64,000 nucleotides of DNA, from positions 62,001 to 126,000 of the forward strand of contig ONGR01000001.1 of the NCBI GenBank assembly GCA_900317425.1. The letters are read 5' to 3'. This DNA comes from an uncultured Eubacteriales bacterium. GTDB taxonomy: Bacteria; Bacillota; Clostridia; Oscillospirales; Oscillospiraceae. The notes beneath the pieces are model-generated. The model had not been told where the DNA came from, did not search any database, and was given only the letters and a program-made list of their open reading frames with translations. This document shows positions 8,459 to 16,378 of the stretch, piece after piece (positions within the stretch are counted from its first letter, which is position 1; each line of letters begins with the position of its first letter). The position numbers were made by a program, and so were the translations under genes.

Positions 8459-9331
8459 ATGGAACTGACCGCCGATTTTGTCCGCGCCGCCCTGCCCGTC
8501 CGTGACCCCCTGGGCCACAAGGGTACCTTCGGCAAGGTCTACTGTCTCTGCGGCAGCGTGGGCTTCACCGGCGCGCCGGTATTCGCCGGCCGTGCCGCCA
8601 TGCGCATGGGCAGCGGGTTGGTCTATCTGGGCGTGCCGGAGCGGGGGTGGTCCGTGGTGGCCGCCAAGTGCGACGAGGTCATGGCCTTTCCGCTGCCGGA
8701 CACCGGGGAGGGGAAGCTGTCCCTCCGTGCCGAGGAGGCGATCCGCGCCGCCGCGGCCCCCTGTGACGCGGTGCTGATGGGCTGCGGCCTGGGCCGGAGC
8801 GCCGAGACGGACGCGCTGACCCGCCGCCTGCTGGATCTCCCGCAGCCGCTGGTGCTGGACGCCGACGGCATAAACGCGCTGGCGGGACATATAGATGAGT
8901 TGCAGCGCCGCCGCGGAAAAGTGACGGTGCTGACGCCCCACGAGGGGGAATTCGCCCGGATCGGTGATCTGACGGCGGGCCGGGAGGCCTCTGCCGCCGC
9001 CTTTGCCCGCGCCAACGGCGTCTATCTGGTGCTCAAGGGCCATCGCACGGTGATCGCCACCCCGGACGGCCGCCTGGCGGTGAACCCCACCGGCAACAGC
9101 GGCATGGCCAAGGGCGGCAGCGGCGATATCCTGTCGGGCATGGCGGTGTCCCTGCTGGGCCAGGGGCTGGAGCCGTTCGCCGCCTGCTGTACGGCGGTGT
9201 ATCTCCACGGCCTGGCCGGGGATCTGGCCGCCCGGGACAAGACGGAGCGGTCCATGCTGCCCACCGACCTGCTGGAGCGGATCCCCGACGCGGTGCGGGA
9301 GATAGAGAGACGATATCCCAGAACCATATAG
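8459..9331 (+). CDS. nnrD: ADP-dependent NAD(P)H-hydrate dehydratase
   Basis: This enzyme repairs hydrated NAD(P)H (NADHX/NADPHX). The 290-residue protein is the dehydratase (YjeF C-terminal) domain alone, without the epimerase domain to which it is often fused. Signatures include LVLDADGINAL, LTPHEGEFARI, and GNSGMAKGGSGDILSGM with the catalytic Asp. The ATG at 8459 is chosen over upstream in-frame starts because AAGGAG (8445-8450) is well placed. Its stop codon coincides with the first base of a foldback repeat. Confidence 0.93.
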   Translation: MELTADFVRAALPVRDPLGHKGTFGKVYCLCGSVGFTGAPVFAGRAAMRMGSGLVYLGVPERGWSVVAAKCDEVMAFPLPDTGEGKLSLRAEEAIRAAAAPCDAVLMGCGLGRSAETDALTRRLLDLPQPLVLDADGINALAGHIDELQRRRGKVTVLTPHEGEFARIGDLTAGREASAAAFARANGVYLVLKGHRTVIATPDGRLAVNPTGNSGMAKGGSGDILSGMAVSLLGQGLEPFAACCTAVYLHGLAGDLAARDKTERSMLPTDLLERIPDAVREIERRYPRTI

Positions 9332-9492
9332 GCAACCGCTGATCAAAACCCCGCACACATCTTGGCGGCACTTTTTCCGCCATATTTTGTTAAAAAACCT
9401 TGAAATACGGCGAGTATTCCTGCGGCTTTTTGCCTCATCTGGCGAAAAAATCGCTCGTCAATCTGAACACGCGGTTTTGATCAGTGGTTACC
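9331..9492. repeat. 162-bp foldback/MITE-like element
   Basis: The ends are inverted repeats: GGCAACCGCTGATCAAAACC at 9331-9350 and its near complement GGTTTTGATCAGTGGTTACC at 9473-9492 (17 of 20 match). The inner halves also resemble each other as inverted copies (the CTTGGCGGCAC...TTTTTCCGCCA side against TTTTTTCGCCA...). It has no coding capacity. The left end abuts the nnrD stop codon. No target duplication was recognised. It looks like a non-autonomous mobile repeat. Confidence 0.65.
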
Positions 9493-9528
9493 TGACGGGA
9501 GTTGGAGAGCCTCCGAAGGGAGGCAAAT

Positions 9529-10107
9529 ATGAGAAAGATCATACCATGGCTGCTGCTGGTGGCGCTGCTGTGCGCCGGCTGCGGCAAGGCCAAGGAGGGG
9601 GAGACCCTCCAGACCCGCTACGCCGCCGTCACGTCGGCGGAGCTGGCGGCGGACGTGACCTGTCACCTGCCGGACGAGACCCGTCAGTTCTCGCTCTCGT
9701 GCTCCTACGCATCGCCCGGCGACTCCTCCGTCACCGTCACGGCTCCGGCGGAGCTGGCGGGCATCACCGCCGCCGTGTCCGGGGAGGATCTGACCCTCAG
9801 CTACGGCGATCTGTCGCTGGCGGCGGGGTCGCTGACGGAACTGTGCCCGGCCAACTGCCTGCCGTGGCTATTGAAGGCGGCGGCCTCGGGCTACGTGCTG
9901 GAGGAGGGCCGGGAGAAGCTGGGGGAGAGGTCCTGCCTGCGTCTGGCGCTGGATACCACCGCCCCCGGCGGGGACAAGGTGGTGATATCCGCCTGGTTTG
10001 ACGCCGGGACGCTGGACCCGGTGTATGCGGAGTTTACCATGGCCGATCAGCTGGTGCTGTCGGCTGAAATAACGTCCTTCCGGGCCGAGACGGCGCCGGA
10101 GGGATAA
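9529..10107 (+). CDS. Lipoprotein upstream of alr, possibly GerS-like
   Basis: The 192-residue protein has a lipoprotein signal (MRKIIPWLLLVALLCAGCG) with lipobox LCAGC. The body contains repeated beta-type segments typical of a LolA-like fold (LSLSCSYASPGDSSVTVTAP...). It lies 18 bp before alr. In Clostridioides difficile the germination lipoprotein GerS is encoded beside alr2, so a spore-related role is possible. That idea rests on position and general fold, not on clear sequence identity. The ATG at 9529 has AGGGAGG upstream. Confidence 0.6.
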   Translation: MRKIIPWLLLVALLCAGCGKAKEGETLQTRYAAVTSAELAADVTCHLPDETRQFSLSCSYASPGDSSVTVTAPAELAGITAAVSGEDLTLSYGDLSLAAGSLTELCPANCLPWLLKAAASGYVLEEGREKLGERSCLRLALDTTAPGGDKVVISAWFDAGTLDPVYAEFTMADQLVLSAEITSFRAETAPEG

Positions 10108-10125
10108 GAAAGGATACGAAGGAAT

Positions 10126-11298
10126 ATGGAATCTACACTGAAGAGGACCTGGGCGGAGATCGACCTGGACGCGCTGGAGCACAACTACCGCACCCTGCGC
10201 GCCCACGTGGGTGAGAACGTGAAATTCCTGGGCGTGGTGAAGGCTGACGCCTACGGCCACGGCGCCATTCCCTACTCCCGCCTGCTGGAGGAGCTGGGTG
10301 CCGACTATCTGGCCGTCAGCAGTCTGGACGAGGCCATGGAGCTGCGCGCCAATGAGATCCACCTGCCCATCCTCATTCTGGGCTATACCCCCGCCGACCA
10401 GGTGGGCAACCTCATCGACCTCCACGTGACCCAGGCCGTCACCACCCCCGAGGCGGCCAAGGCCTACAGTGCCGAGGCGGTGCGCCACGGCGGCACCCTG
10501 AAGGTCCACATGAAGCTGGATACCGGCATGTCCCGCGTGGGCTTCCTGTGCCAGGGCGACCACTTCGCCCAGGCTGTGGCCGACGTGACGGAGGCCTGCC
10601 GCCTGCCCGGCTTCGACGTGGAGGGCGTGTTCACCCATTTCGCCGTGTCCGACGAGCCGGATAAGCCCGAGAGCGTGGAATATACCCGCCATCAGCTGGA
10701 CCTGTTCCGCCGTACCTTCGAGGCCGTGGAGGCCAACTGGGGCCGCAAGTTCGCCATCCATCACTGCTCCAACACCGGCGCCACCGCCCTGTGGCCCGAG
10801 GCCTGGATGGATATGATCCGCCCCGGCCTGCTGCAGTACGGCTGCGGCGAGTTCGCCGGGCAGCTGGGTCTCAAGCCGGTGATGACCCTCAAGACCACCG
10901 TCAGCATCATCAAGAACTATGATCCCGGCACCACCGTCAGCTACGGCCGCACCTTCAAGGCGGACCGTCCCATCCGCATGGGCGTGGTGCCCTACGGCTA
11001 TGCCGACGGCTTCTTCCGCAGCCTGTCCAACCGCTGCCGGATGATGACCGACTACGGCCCCGCCCCCCAGTGCGGCCGGATCTGCATGGATATGTGCATG
11101 ATCGACCTGACCGACCTGCCGGAGGTGAAGGAGGGCGACGAGGTGGAGATCTTCGGCAATCGCATCAGCGTCAACGAGGTGGCGGCGTTGGCCAATACCA
11201 TCTCCTACGAGATCACCTGCGCCGTCAGCAAGCGCGTGCCCCGTGTCTTTATCCGCCACGGCAAGGTGGTGGACCGGGAGCTGATGTTGCGCTTTTGA
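10126..11298 (+). CDS. alr: Alanine racemase
   Basis: This PLP enzyme converts L- to D-alanine for the cell wall or spore germination. The 390-residue protein starts RTWAEIDLDALEHNYRTLR. It contains the PLP lysine motif VVKADAYGHGA, the second catalytic region SYGRTFKADRPIRMGVVPYGYADG, and the CGRICMDMCMIDLT motif. It has its own ribosome site (AAGGA) and probably forms an operon with the lipoprotein gene. Confidence 0.97.
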   Translation: MESTLKRTWAEIDLDALEHNYRTLRAHVGENVKFLGVVKADAYGHGAIPYSRLLEELGADYLAVSSLDEAMELRANEIHLPILILGYTPADQVGNLIDLHVTQAVTTPEAAKAYSAEAVRHGGTLKVHMKLDTGMSRVGFLCQGDHFAQAVADVTEACRLPGFDVEGVFTHFAVSDEPDKPESVEYTRHQLDLFRRTFEAVEANWGRKFAIHHCSNTGATALWPEAWMDMIRPGLLQYGCGEFAGQLGLKPVMTLKTTVSIIKNYDPGTTVSYGRTFKADRPIRMGVVPYGYADGFFRSLSNRCRMMTDYGPAPQCGRICMDMCMIDLTDLPEVKEGDEVEIFGNRISVNEVAALANTISYEITCAVSKRVPRVFIRHGKVVDRELMLRF

Positions 11299-11433
11299 GT
11301 CCGGCAGCATAGGATAAAACGGGGCGAACGGAAAAGCGAATTTCACACAGGAGTATAAATTCCGCGGCTGCGTGGGAGAATGAAAGTGACCCGGACAGAG
11401 CCGGGTACTTCTTGGCGGCGGAGTGTGAACTTT

Positions 11434-11799
11434 GTGGATACGATAGTCAAGCGCGGAGATATCTTTTACGCCGATCTCAGTCCCGTGGTCGGCAGCGAGC
11501 AGGGGGGCGTGCGCCCGGTGCTGATCGTCCAGAACGACACCGGCAACCGCCATTCCCCCACGGTGATCGCGGCGGCCATCACCTCCCAGACGGGGAAGGC
11601 GAAGCTGCCCACACATATCGAGGTGGCTGCCGCCAGCAGCGGACTGCCCAAGGATTCGGTGATCCTGCTGGAGCAGGTGCGAACGCTGGATAAGCGGCGT
11701 CTGCGGGAGCGGATGGGCCGGGTGGACCGGGATGTGATGGACCGGGTGGATACCGCCATCGCGGTGAGCTTCGGCCTGCCCCACAGCCGTCTGGTGTGA
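11434..11799 (+). CDS. ndoA: MazF/NdoA-type endoribonuclease toxin
   Basis: The 121-residue protein closely resembles the Bacillus NdoA/MazF mRNA interferase: [20 protein letters not shown] followed by [12 protein letters not shown] and QVRTLDK. GTG at 11434 is taken as start because GGAG (11420-11423) lies 10 nt before it; upstream GTG and ATG codons have worse spacing. The alr-ndoA order is conserved in Firmicutes, but the usual short ribbon-helix-helix antitoxin gene is not seen between alr and this gene. Confidence 0.9.
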   Translation: MDTIVKRGDIFYADLSPVVGSEQGGVRPVLIVQNDTGNRHSPTVIAAAITSQTGKAKLPTHIEVAAASSGLPKDSVILLEQVRTLDKRRLRERMGRVDRDVMDRVDTAIAVSFGLPHSRLV

Positions 11800-11824
11800 G
11801 GAAAGATATCAGAAAAGAAGAGAA

Positions 11825-11858
11825 GAACCGGCCTGCGCCAAGCACGGGCCGGTTTTTT
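11825..11858 (+). terminator. Terminator after ndoA
   Basis: The stem AACCGGCC/GGCCGGTT is followed by a T6 run. It means the downstream gene must have its own start rather than the GTG overlapping the ndoA stop. Confidence 0.75.
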
Positions 11859-11936
11859 GTTGCCCCCACATACCGCCCCCGCCCCCCGCATATCCTACAC
11901 CGACCGGTACTGCGCCGGAGAGGGGAGGGATGCAGC

Positions 11937-12416
11937 CTGGACTGTCCGCTGTATTGGGACGGGCGCCGGATCGGCACCCTCCGCGTCACACCGGCGGGGG
12001 AGGACACCTGCTTCACCGTGGACGGCACGGTGCCTCCCGGCCTCTACCGGGTCTATGCCCGGGGCCGGCGGGGCGAGCTGCTGCTGGGGATCTGGGAGGG
12101 CGGCACGCTGCGCCGCCGGTTCTCCCGGTCGCTGGTGCTGCCGGTGGGGGCGGTGGAGTGCGGCTGCGTCCGGTCCTCTCCCGTGGAGGACTGGCTGCCC
12201 GCCCGGCCGGAGCGGTTTCCCGGCTGGCCCACGGAAGAGGGTCTGTGCCGCCGCCGGGGGCAGGACTGGGAGCTGGCCCTGCCCTTTGCCGAGGACGGGC
12301 CCTTTCCCATCCCGGCCCTTTTTTGCCTGGCCCGGATCGCATCGGTGGCCGGGCGACGGCGGGCCGTGTTCCGCTTTGACGGCACCGGCTGGCCGGTGGT
12401 GCCGAAAAACGGATAA
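11937..12416 (+). CDS. Hypothetical protein, probable CTG start
   Basis: This frame (about 159 residues) reads LDCPLYWDGRRIGTLRV and has protein-like composition, unlike the two overlapping frames. It contains PGLYRVYARGRRGELLLGIWEG. No ATG, GTG or TTG occurs in frame after the terminator at 11825-11858. A CTG at 11937 lies 7 nt after a strong AGGGGAGGG, so I propose CTG as start. I do not recognise a function; the short beta-rich pattern suggests a compact domain. A truncated 5' end is the alternative. Confidence 0.45.
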   Translation: MDCPLYWDGRRIGTLRVTPAGEDTCFTVDGTVPPGLYRVYARGRRGELLLGIWEGGTLRRRFSRSLVLPVGAVECGCVRSSPVEDWLPARPERFPGWPTEEGLCRRRGQDWELALPFAEDGPFPIPALFCLARIASVAGRRRAVFRFDGTGWPVVPKNG

Positions 12417-12454
12417 TTTTTGTCATTTTGGGACTACCATATCTTGCGGTGGTG

Positions 12455-12488
12455 TGTTATAATGGCTACAAACTGGTGTAGTATACAC
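12455..12488 (+). promoter_or_regulatory. Extended -10 promoter and GTGTA/TACAC palindrome before nrdR
   Basis: TG-T-TATAAT (12455-12463) is an extended -10 element with no convincing -35. Just downstream, GTGTA-GTA-TACAC (12476-12488) is a symmetrical site overlapping the transcribed start. It may be an operator, possibly for NrdR itself, but it is not a convincing match to a classical NrdR box. Confidence 0.45.
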
Positions 12489-12510
12489 GGATGAATGGAG
12501 GAGAAACGAC

Positions 12511-12966
12511 ATGAGATGTCCCTTTTGCGGCTATAGAGAGAGCAAGGTAGTGGACTCCCGCCCCGCCGACGAGGGCAGCAGCATCCGCCGCCGCAGAGAG
12601 TGCCTCAAGTGTTTGAACCGCTTCACCACCTATGAGACGGTGGAGAGCCTGCCCATGGTGGTCATCAAGAAGGACGGCAGCCGCCAGAGCTTCGACCGCA
12701 ACAAGGTGCTGCGCGGCATCCAGCGCTCCTGCGAGAAGCGCCCCGTCTCCGTGGCGGATATGGAGCGCATGACCTCCGAGATCGAGCAGGAGATCCAGAA
12801 CTCCCTGGAGCGTGAGATCAGCACCGAGGTCATCGGTGAGAAGGTCATGGAGAAGCTGAAGGACGCCGACGAGGTGGCCTACGTCCGCTTCGCCTCCGTC
12901 TACCGCCAGTTCAAGGATATCAACACCTTCATGGCGGAGCTGAACAAGCTGCTCCAGGAGAAGTAA
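12511..12966 (+). CDS. nrdR: Transcriptional repressor NrdR
   Basis: NrdR represses ribonucleotide reductase genes in response to ATP/dATP. The 151-residue protein has an N-terminal zinc ribbon ([18 protein letters not shown], then CLKC). An ATP-cone domain follows ([20 protein letters not shown], ending in [16 protein letters not shown]). GGAGGAG lies about 8 nt upstream of the ATG. No reductase gene is visible in the window. Confidence 0.97.
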   Translation: MRCPFCGYRESKVVDSRPADEGSSIRRRRECLKCLNRFTTYETVESLPMVVIKKDGSRQSFDRNKVLRGIQRSCEKRPVSVADMERMTSEIEQEIQNSLEREISTEVIGEKVMEKLKDADEVAYVRFASVYRQFKDINTFMAELNKLLQEK

Positions 12967-12978
12967 AGCTTATCGGCT

Positions 12979-13359
12979 TTACAGGATGTTTTCCCAGCTG
13001 AGCCGCTCTCCCCCGTCCATCTGGCGGAGCAGGGCGCTCAGTTCGGCCAGGGTGGCCCGGGTGTGGGCCTCCTCCCGCAGGCTGGCGAGGAGCTGCGCCT
13101 GCTCCAGCAGGGACTTGGCGTTGTCCAGGGTGGTGTGGGAGATGGTGATCCGCAGCCAGACCCGGCTGGGCTCCCAGTCCTCCTGCAGCTGCTGCAGAAG
13201 GTCCTCCGCCTCGTCCCAGTCGCCTGCCGCCGCGGCGGTGTCGGCCCGGTCCACGGTGTCCAGCCAATCCCGGCACCGGCGGGTCATGGTGACGCTGTGG
13301 GCCATGGAGATCACCACCAGCACCAGCAGGATGAATACGGGGATCCGCATCGCTCTCAT
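12979..13359 (-). CDS. DUF4363-like small membrane-anchored protein
   Basis: The 126-residue protein has one N-terminal membrane segment (IPVFILLVLVVISMAHSV) followed by a helical, Trp/Leu-rich outer domain (WDEAEDLLQQLQEDWEPSRVW). It starts at 13359 inside the stop of the DUF421 gene (ATGA overlap), so the two are translationally coupled. This composition and partner fit the DUF4363 family found beside DUF421. Function unknown. Confidence 0.7.
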   Translation of the reverse strand: MRAMRIPVFILLVLVVISMAHSVTMTRRCRDWLDTVDRADTAAAAGDWDEAEDLLQQLQEDWEPSRVWLRITISHTTLDNAKSLLEQAQLLASLREEAHTRATLAELSALLRQMDGGERLSWENIL

Positions 13360-14039
13360 ATCCGCTCCTCCTTCGGCAGGCACACCACGGTGCCCTTGTC
13401 GTCCACGGAGAGGAAGAACACCTCCGAGGCGGACTTGGCCTTGTGGTTTTTCAGCTGCTTCTTCAGCCAGGCCTCGTCGAAGCCGCTCTTGGCCAGATTG
13501 TCCTGCAGCACCCGCCCGTCGTTGATGAGGATGGTGGGCACGAACACGTCGTCCTTCACCTTCAAGCCCATCTGTCTGGGCGTGGCCGGCAGCGTGTCGG
13601 GATAGGGGAGGACGGACAGCTTGCCGCTGGTCTCCAGCACGGCGTACTTCACGTCCGCCAGGTTGGAAACGCCCTGACTGCGCAGCTCCTCCATCAGCTC
13701 GTCCAGCGTCAGCCGGTTGCGGTGCATGGCGTCCTGGAGCACGTGCCCGTCGCTGATGATCAGCGTGGCCTCGCCGCAGATGAGCCGCCGCAGCCGCACG
13801 CTGCGCAGGTTGGCGTAGCTGAACAGGGTGGATAGGGACAGCAGCGTCAGAATGGGAATGACGCCGTTGAGCAGCGGGATGGCGAAGTCCTGCATGGGCA
13901 CGGAGGACAGGTCGCTGAGCAGCATGGCCAGCACCAGCTCGATAGGCTCCAGCTCGCCGATCTGCCGCTTGCCGGTGAGCCGCAGGCCCACGATCAGCAG
14001 CAGATACAGGATCACCGTCCGGATCAGTGCGGTTATCAT
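13356..14039 (-). CDS. DUF421 (YetF-like) membrane protein
   Basis: The 227-residue protein begins MITALIRTVILYLLLIVGLRL and has further N-terminal hydrophobic helices with TGKRQIGELEPIELVLAMLLSD. A soluble DUF421 domain follows (LRRLICGEATLIISDGHVLQ, then NRLTLDELMEELRSQGV). YetF-type proteins occur in spore-formers; the biochemical role is not settled. GGGGG precedes the ATG. It is divergent from glmS. Confidence 0.88.
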   Translation of the reverse strand: MITALIRTVILYLLLIVGLRLTGKRQIGELEPIELVLAMLLSDLSSVPMQDFAIPLLNGVIPILTLLSLSTLFSYANLRSVRLRRLICGEATLIISDGHVLQDAMHRNRLTLDELMEELRSQGVSNLADVKYAVLETSGKLSVLPYPDTLPATPRQMGLKVKDDVFVPTILINDGRVLQDNLAKSGFDEAWLKKQLKNHKAKSASEVFFLSVDDKGTVVCLPKEERI

Positions 14040-14169
14040 GGCAAAATACCCCCTTTTCGTGGTAGTATGGTCTGCCCGCGGGGGAAATATGAACGCAAAC
14101 CACGTGCAAAAACGCCACGCGCGTTTTTCCATAGATCGAATCGCAGAGGAGAAAGGAGACCTACAGGTT

Positions 14170-14345
14170 ACCCCTGTCATGAAGCGCCAGCGCCTGTCCC
14201 CGGGACAGGACGACGAGGAGGAGAGAGGATCGAAGCATTCGGCGGAAGCTCTCCCGCGCCGCTCCGGGCGCGTGACACAGCTGACAAATATGCGGGCGAC
14301 CGCAAAACAGAGGGGCTGTGACCGGAGGAGAAAGGCAAATGATCT
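14170..14345 (+). ncRNA. glmS ribozyme-riboswitch
   Basis: The leader of glmS contains the conserved glmS ribozyme core: AAGCGCCAG (cleavage expected between A14183 and G14184), then GACGAGGAGGAGAGGATCGA and TTCGGCGGAAGCTCTCCCGC, followed by the downstream pseudoknot region. Glucosamine-6-phosphate acts as a cofactor for self-cleavage, which destabilises the glmS mRNA. Confidence 0.9.
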
Positions 14346-14399
14346 GCGTGTTTGTCCTTTTGAAGAAATCAACTCAAAGGATTCAGGAGGATTATCCAT

Positions 14400-16235
14400 A
14401 TGTGTGGAATCGTAGGATTTGTAGGGAGCCGTGAGGCGGCGCCCATTCTGCTGGACGGCCTGCGCCGTCTGGAGTATCGCGGCTACGACTCGTCCGGCGT
14501 CGCCGTGTGCGGCGACGGAGAGCTGCGGGTGAAGAAGGCCCGCGGCCGTCTGAAGGTGCTGGACGAGCTGACCCACGCCGGCGCCGATCTGCCCGGCTGT
14601 CTGGGCATCGGACACACCCGCTGGGCCACCCACGGCGAGCCCAACGACATCAACGCCCATCCCCACGTGAGCCGCAGCGGCCGCATCGCCGTGGTCCACA
14701 ACGGCATCATCGAGAACTACATGGTCCTCAAGGAGCAGCTGCTGAAGAAGGGCTACACCTTCCGCTCCGAGACGGACACCGAGGTGGTGGCCCAACTGCT
14801 GGACTACTACTATGACCAGTGCAGCGACTTCTTCGAGGCGGTCATGTGCACCCTCAACGCCCTGGAGGGCGCCTACGCCTTGGGCATCGTCTGCGCCGAC
14901 TATCCCGACCGGCTGTACGCCGCCCGGAAGGACGCCCCGCTGCTGCTGGGCTTCGGCGAGGACGGCAACTACCTGGCCTCGGACGTGACGGCCCTCATCC
15001 GCTATACCCGGGACATCGTCTATATGGACGACGGCGAGCTGGCCATCCTCAGCGCCGGCGGCATCCGCATCTACGACCGGCAGATGCGCCCGGTGGAGAA
15101 GGAGCACCACCACATCGACTGGGAGGTGGACGCGGCGGAGAAGGGCGGCTACGCCCACTTCATGCTCAAGGAGATCATGGAGCAGCCCCGCGCCATCCGT
15201 GAGGCCACCGCCGCCCGGATCCAGAGCGGCCGGGTGGTCCTCAGCGACCTGACCATGACGCCCGAGGAGATCCGCTCCATCGGCAAGATCTATATCATCG
15301 CCTGCGGCTCCAGCTATCACGTGGGCATGGTGGGCAAGTACAACCTGGAGCGGATGCTCCGCCGCAGCGTGGAGGTGTGTCTGGCCTCCGAGTTCCGTTA
15401 CAGCGATCCCATCGTGGGCGAGGGCGATCTGGTCATCGTCATCAGCCAGTCCGGCGAGACGCTGGACACCATGGCCGCCCTCCGCGAGGCCAAAAAGCGG
15501 GGCGCCCGGATCTTGTCCATCGTCAACGTGGTGGGCTCCTCCATCGCCCGCGAGAGCGACGACGTGCTCTATACCTGGGCCGGCCCGGAGATCGCCGTGG
15601 CCACCACCAAGGCCTACAGCACCCAGATGGCGGTTCTGAACCTGCTGGGCCTGTACTTCGGCGACATCATGGGCACCGTGGACTATGAGACCTATACCGC
15701 CATGGTCCGGGGCATCCAGGAGCTGCCCGCCCAGATGGAGGAGATCCTGCTCCAGAAGGAGATCATCCACCGGCTGGCCAAGGAGTGCGCCTACCATGAG
15801 GACGTGTTCTTCATCGGCCGCAATCTGGACTACGCCCTGTCGCTGGAGGGCAGTTTGAAGCTGAAGGAGATCAGCTATATCCACTCCGAGGCCTACGCCT
15901 CCGGCGAGCTGAAGCACGGCACCATCTCCCTCATCGAGGACGGTACCCTGGTCATCGCCCTGGGCACCTACGAGCCGCTGTTCGACAAGGCCATGAGCAA
16001 CGTGGTGGAGGTCCAGGCCCGGGGCGCCCACGTGCTGGCTCTGACCACCGAGAAGCACGCCGCCGACATGGCCGCCCGCGTCCCCATGGTCATCGCCATC
16101 CCGGAGACGGAGCAGATGCTCCTGCCCCAGCTGGGCGTGGTGCCCCTGCAGCTGCTGGCCTATTACATCGCTCTGGAGCGGGGCTGCGACATCGACAAGC
16201 CCCGGAACCTGGCCAAGAGCGTCACGGTGGAGTAA
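14400..16235 (+). CDS. glmS: Glutamine-fructose-6-phosphate aminotransferase
   Basis: This enzyme makes glucosamine-6-phosphate for cell-wall synthesis. The 611-residue protein starts MCGIVGFVGSREAAP, with Cys2 as glutaminase nucleophile. The N-terminal Ntn amidotransferase domain has GHTRWATHGEPNDINAHPH. Two SIS isomerase domains follow (ACGSSYHVGMVGKYN, ISQSGETLDTMAALREAK) and the family C-terminus ends DKPRNLAKSVTVE. GGAGG lies 8 nt before the ATG. Regulated by the ribozyme upstream. Confidence 0.98.
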   Translation: MCGIVGFVGSREAAPILLDGLRRLEYRGYDSSGVAVCGDGELRVKKARGRLKVLDELTHAGADLPGCLGIGHTRWATHGEPNDINAHPHVSRSGRIAVVHNGIIENYMVLKEQLLKKGYTFRSETDTEVVAQLLDYYYDQCSDFFEAVMCTLNALEGAYALGIVCADYPDRLYAARKDAPLLLGFGEDGNYLASDVTALIRYTRDIVYMDDGELAILSAGGIRIYDRQMRPVEKEHHHIDWEVDAAEKGGYAHFMLKEIMEQPRAIREATAARIQSGRVVLSDLTMTPEEIRSIGKIYIIACGSSYHVGMVGKYNLERMLRRSVEVCLASEFRYSDPIVGEGDLVIVISQSGETLDTMAALREAKKRGARILSIVNVVGSSIARESDDVLYTWAGPEIAVATTKAYSTQMAVLNLLGLYFGDIMGTVDYETYTAMVRGIQELPAQMEEILLQKEIIHRLAKECAYHEDVFFIGRNLDYALSLEGSLKLKEISYIHSEAYASGELKHGTISLIEDGTLVIALGTYEPLFDKAMSNVVEVQARGAHVLALTTEKHAADMAARVPMVIAIPETEQMLLPQLGVVPLQLLAYYIALERGCDIDKPRNLAKSVTVE

Positions 16236-16257
16236 AACCCCGTATTCCGAATCCCTC

Positions 16258-16292
16258 ACCCCGGCGCCGCATCTGCGGCGCCGGGGTTTTCC
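16258..16292 (+). terminator. Terminator after glmS
   Basis: The perfect 13-bp stem ACCCCGGCGCCGC/GCGGCGCCGGGGT has a 4-nt loop and is followed by TTTT. Confidence 0.8.
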
Positions 16293-16309
16293 GTGCCCGC
16301 CGTCTTTGG

Positions 16310-16338
16310 TTGCTTTTTCCGCCATCCTGTGTTATCAT
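16310..16338 (+). promoter_or_regulatory. Promoter of the P-loop/MutS-like pair
   Basis: TTGCTT (16310-16315), a 17-bp spacer and TATCAT (16333-16338) lie about 40 bp before the start codon. Confidence 0.55.
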
Positions 16339-16378
16339 AATTTTTTGAGAGTATATTTCCCCGGAAAGGAGCCGTCCC

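Noticed and set aside
12964..12979. GTAAAGC/GCTTTAC stem between nrdR and the DUF4363 gene as a terminator
   Set aside because: The stem is only 7 bp and no T-run follows on either strand.
14107..14130. AAAAACGC/GCGTTTTT stem upstream of the glmS ribozyme as a terminator
   Set aside because: It is short and lies where promoters of two divergent genes are expected. It may be one, but it could not be tied to a transcript end.
13356..16325. A 989-codon open frame on the minus strand across glmS
   Set aside because: Only its last 228 codons (the DUF421 gene) are real. The rest is antisense to glmS and its ribozyme, and arises from high GC content.
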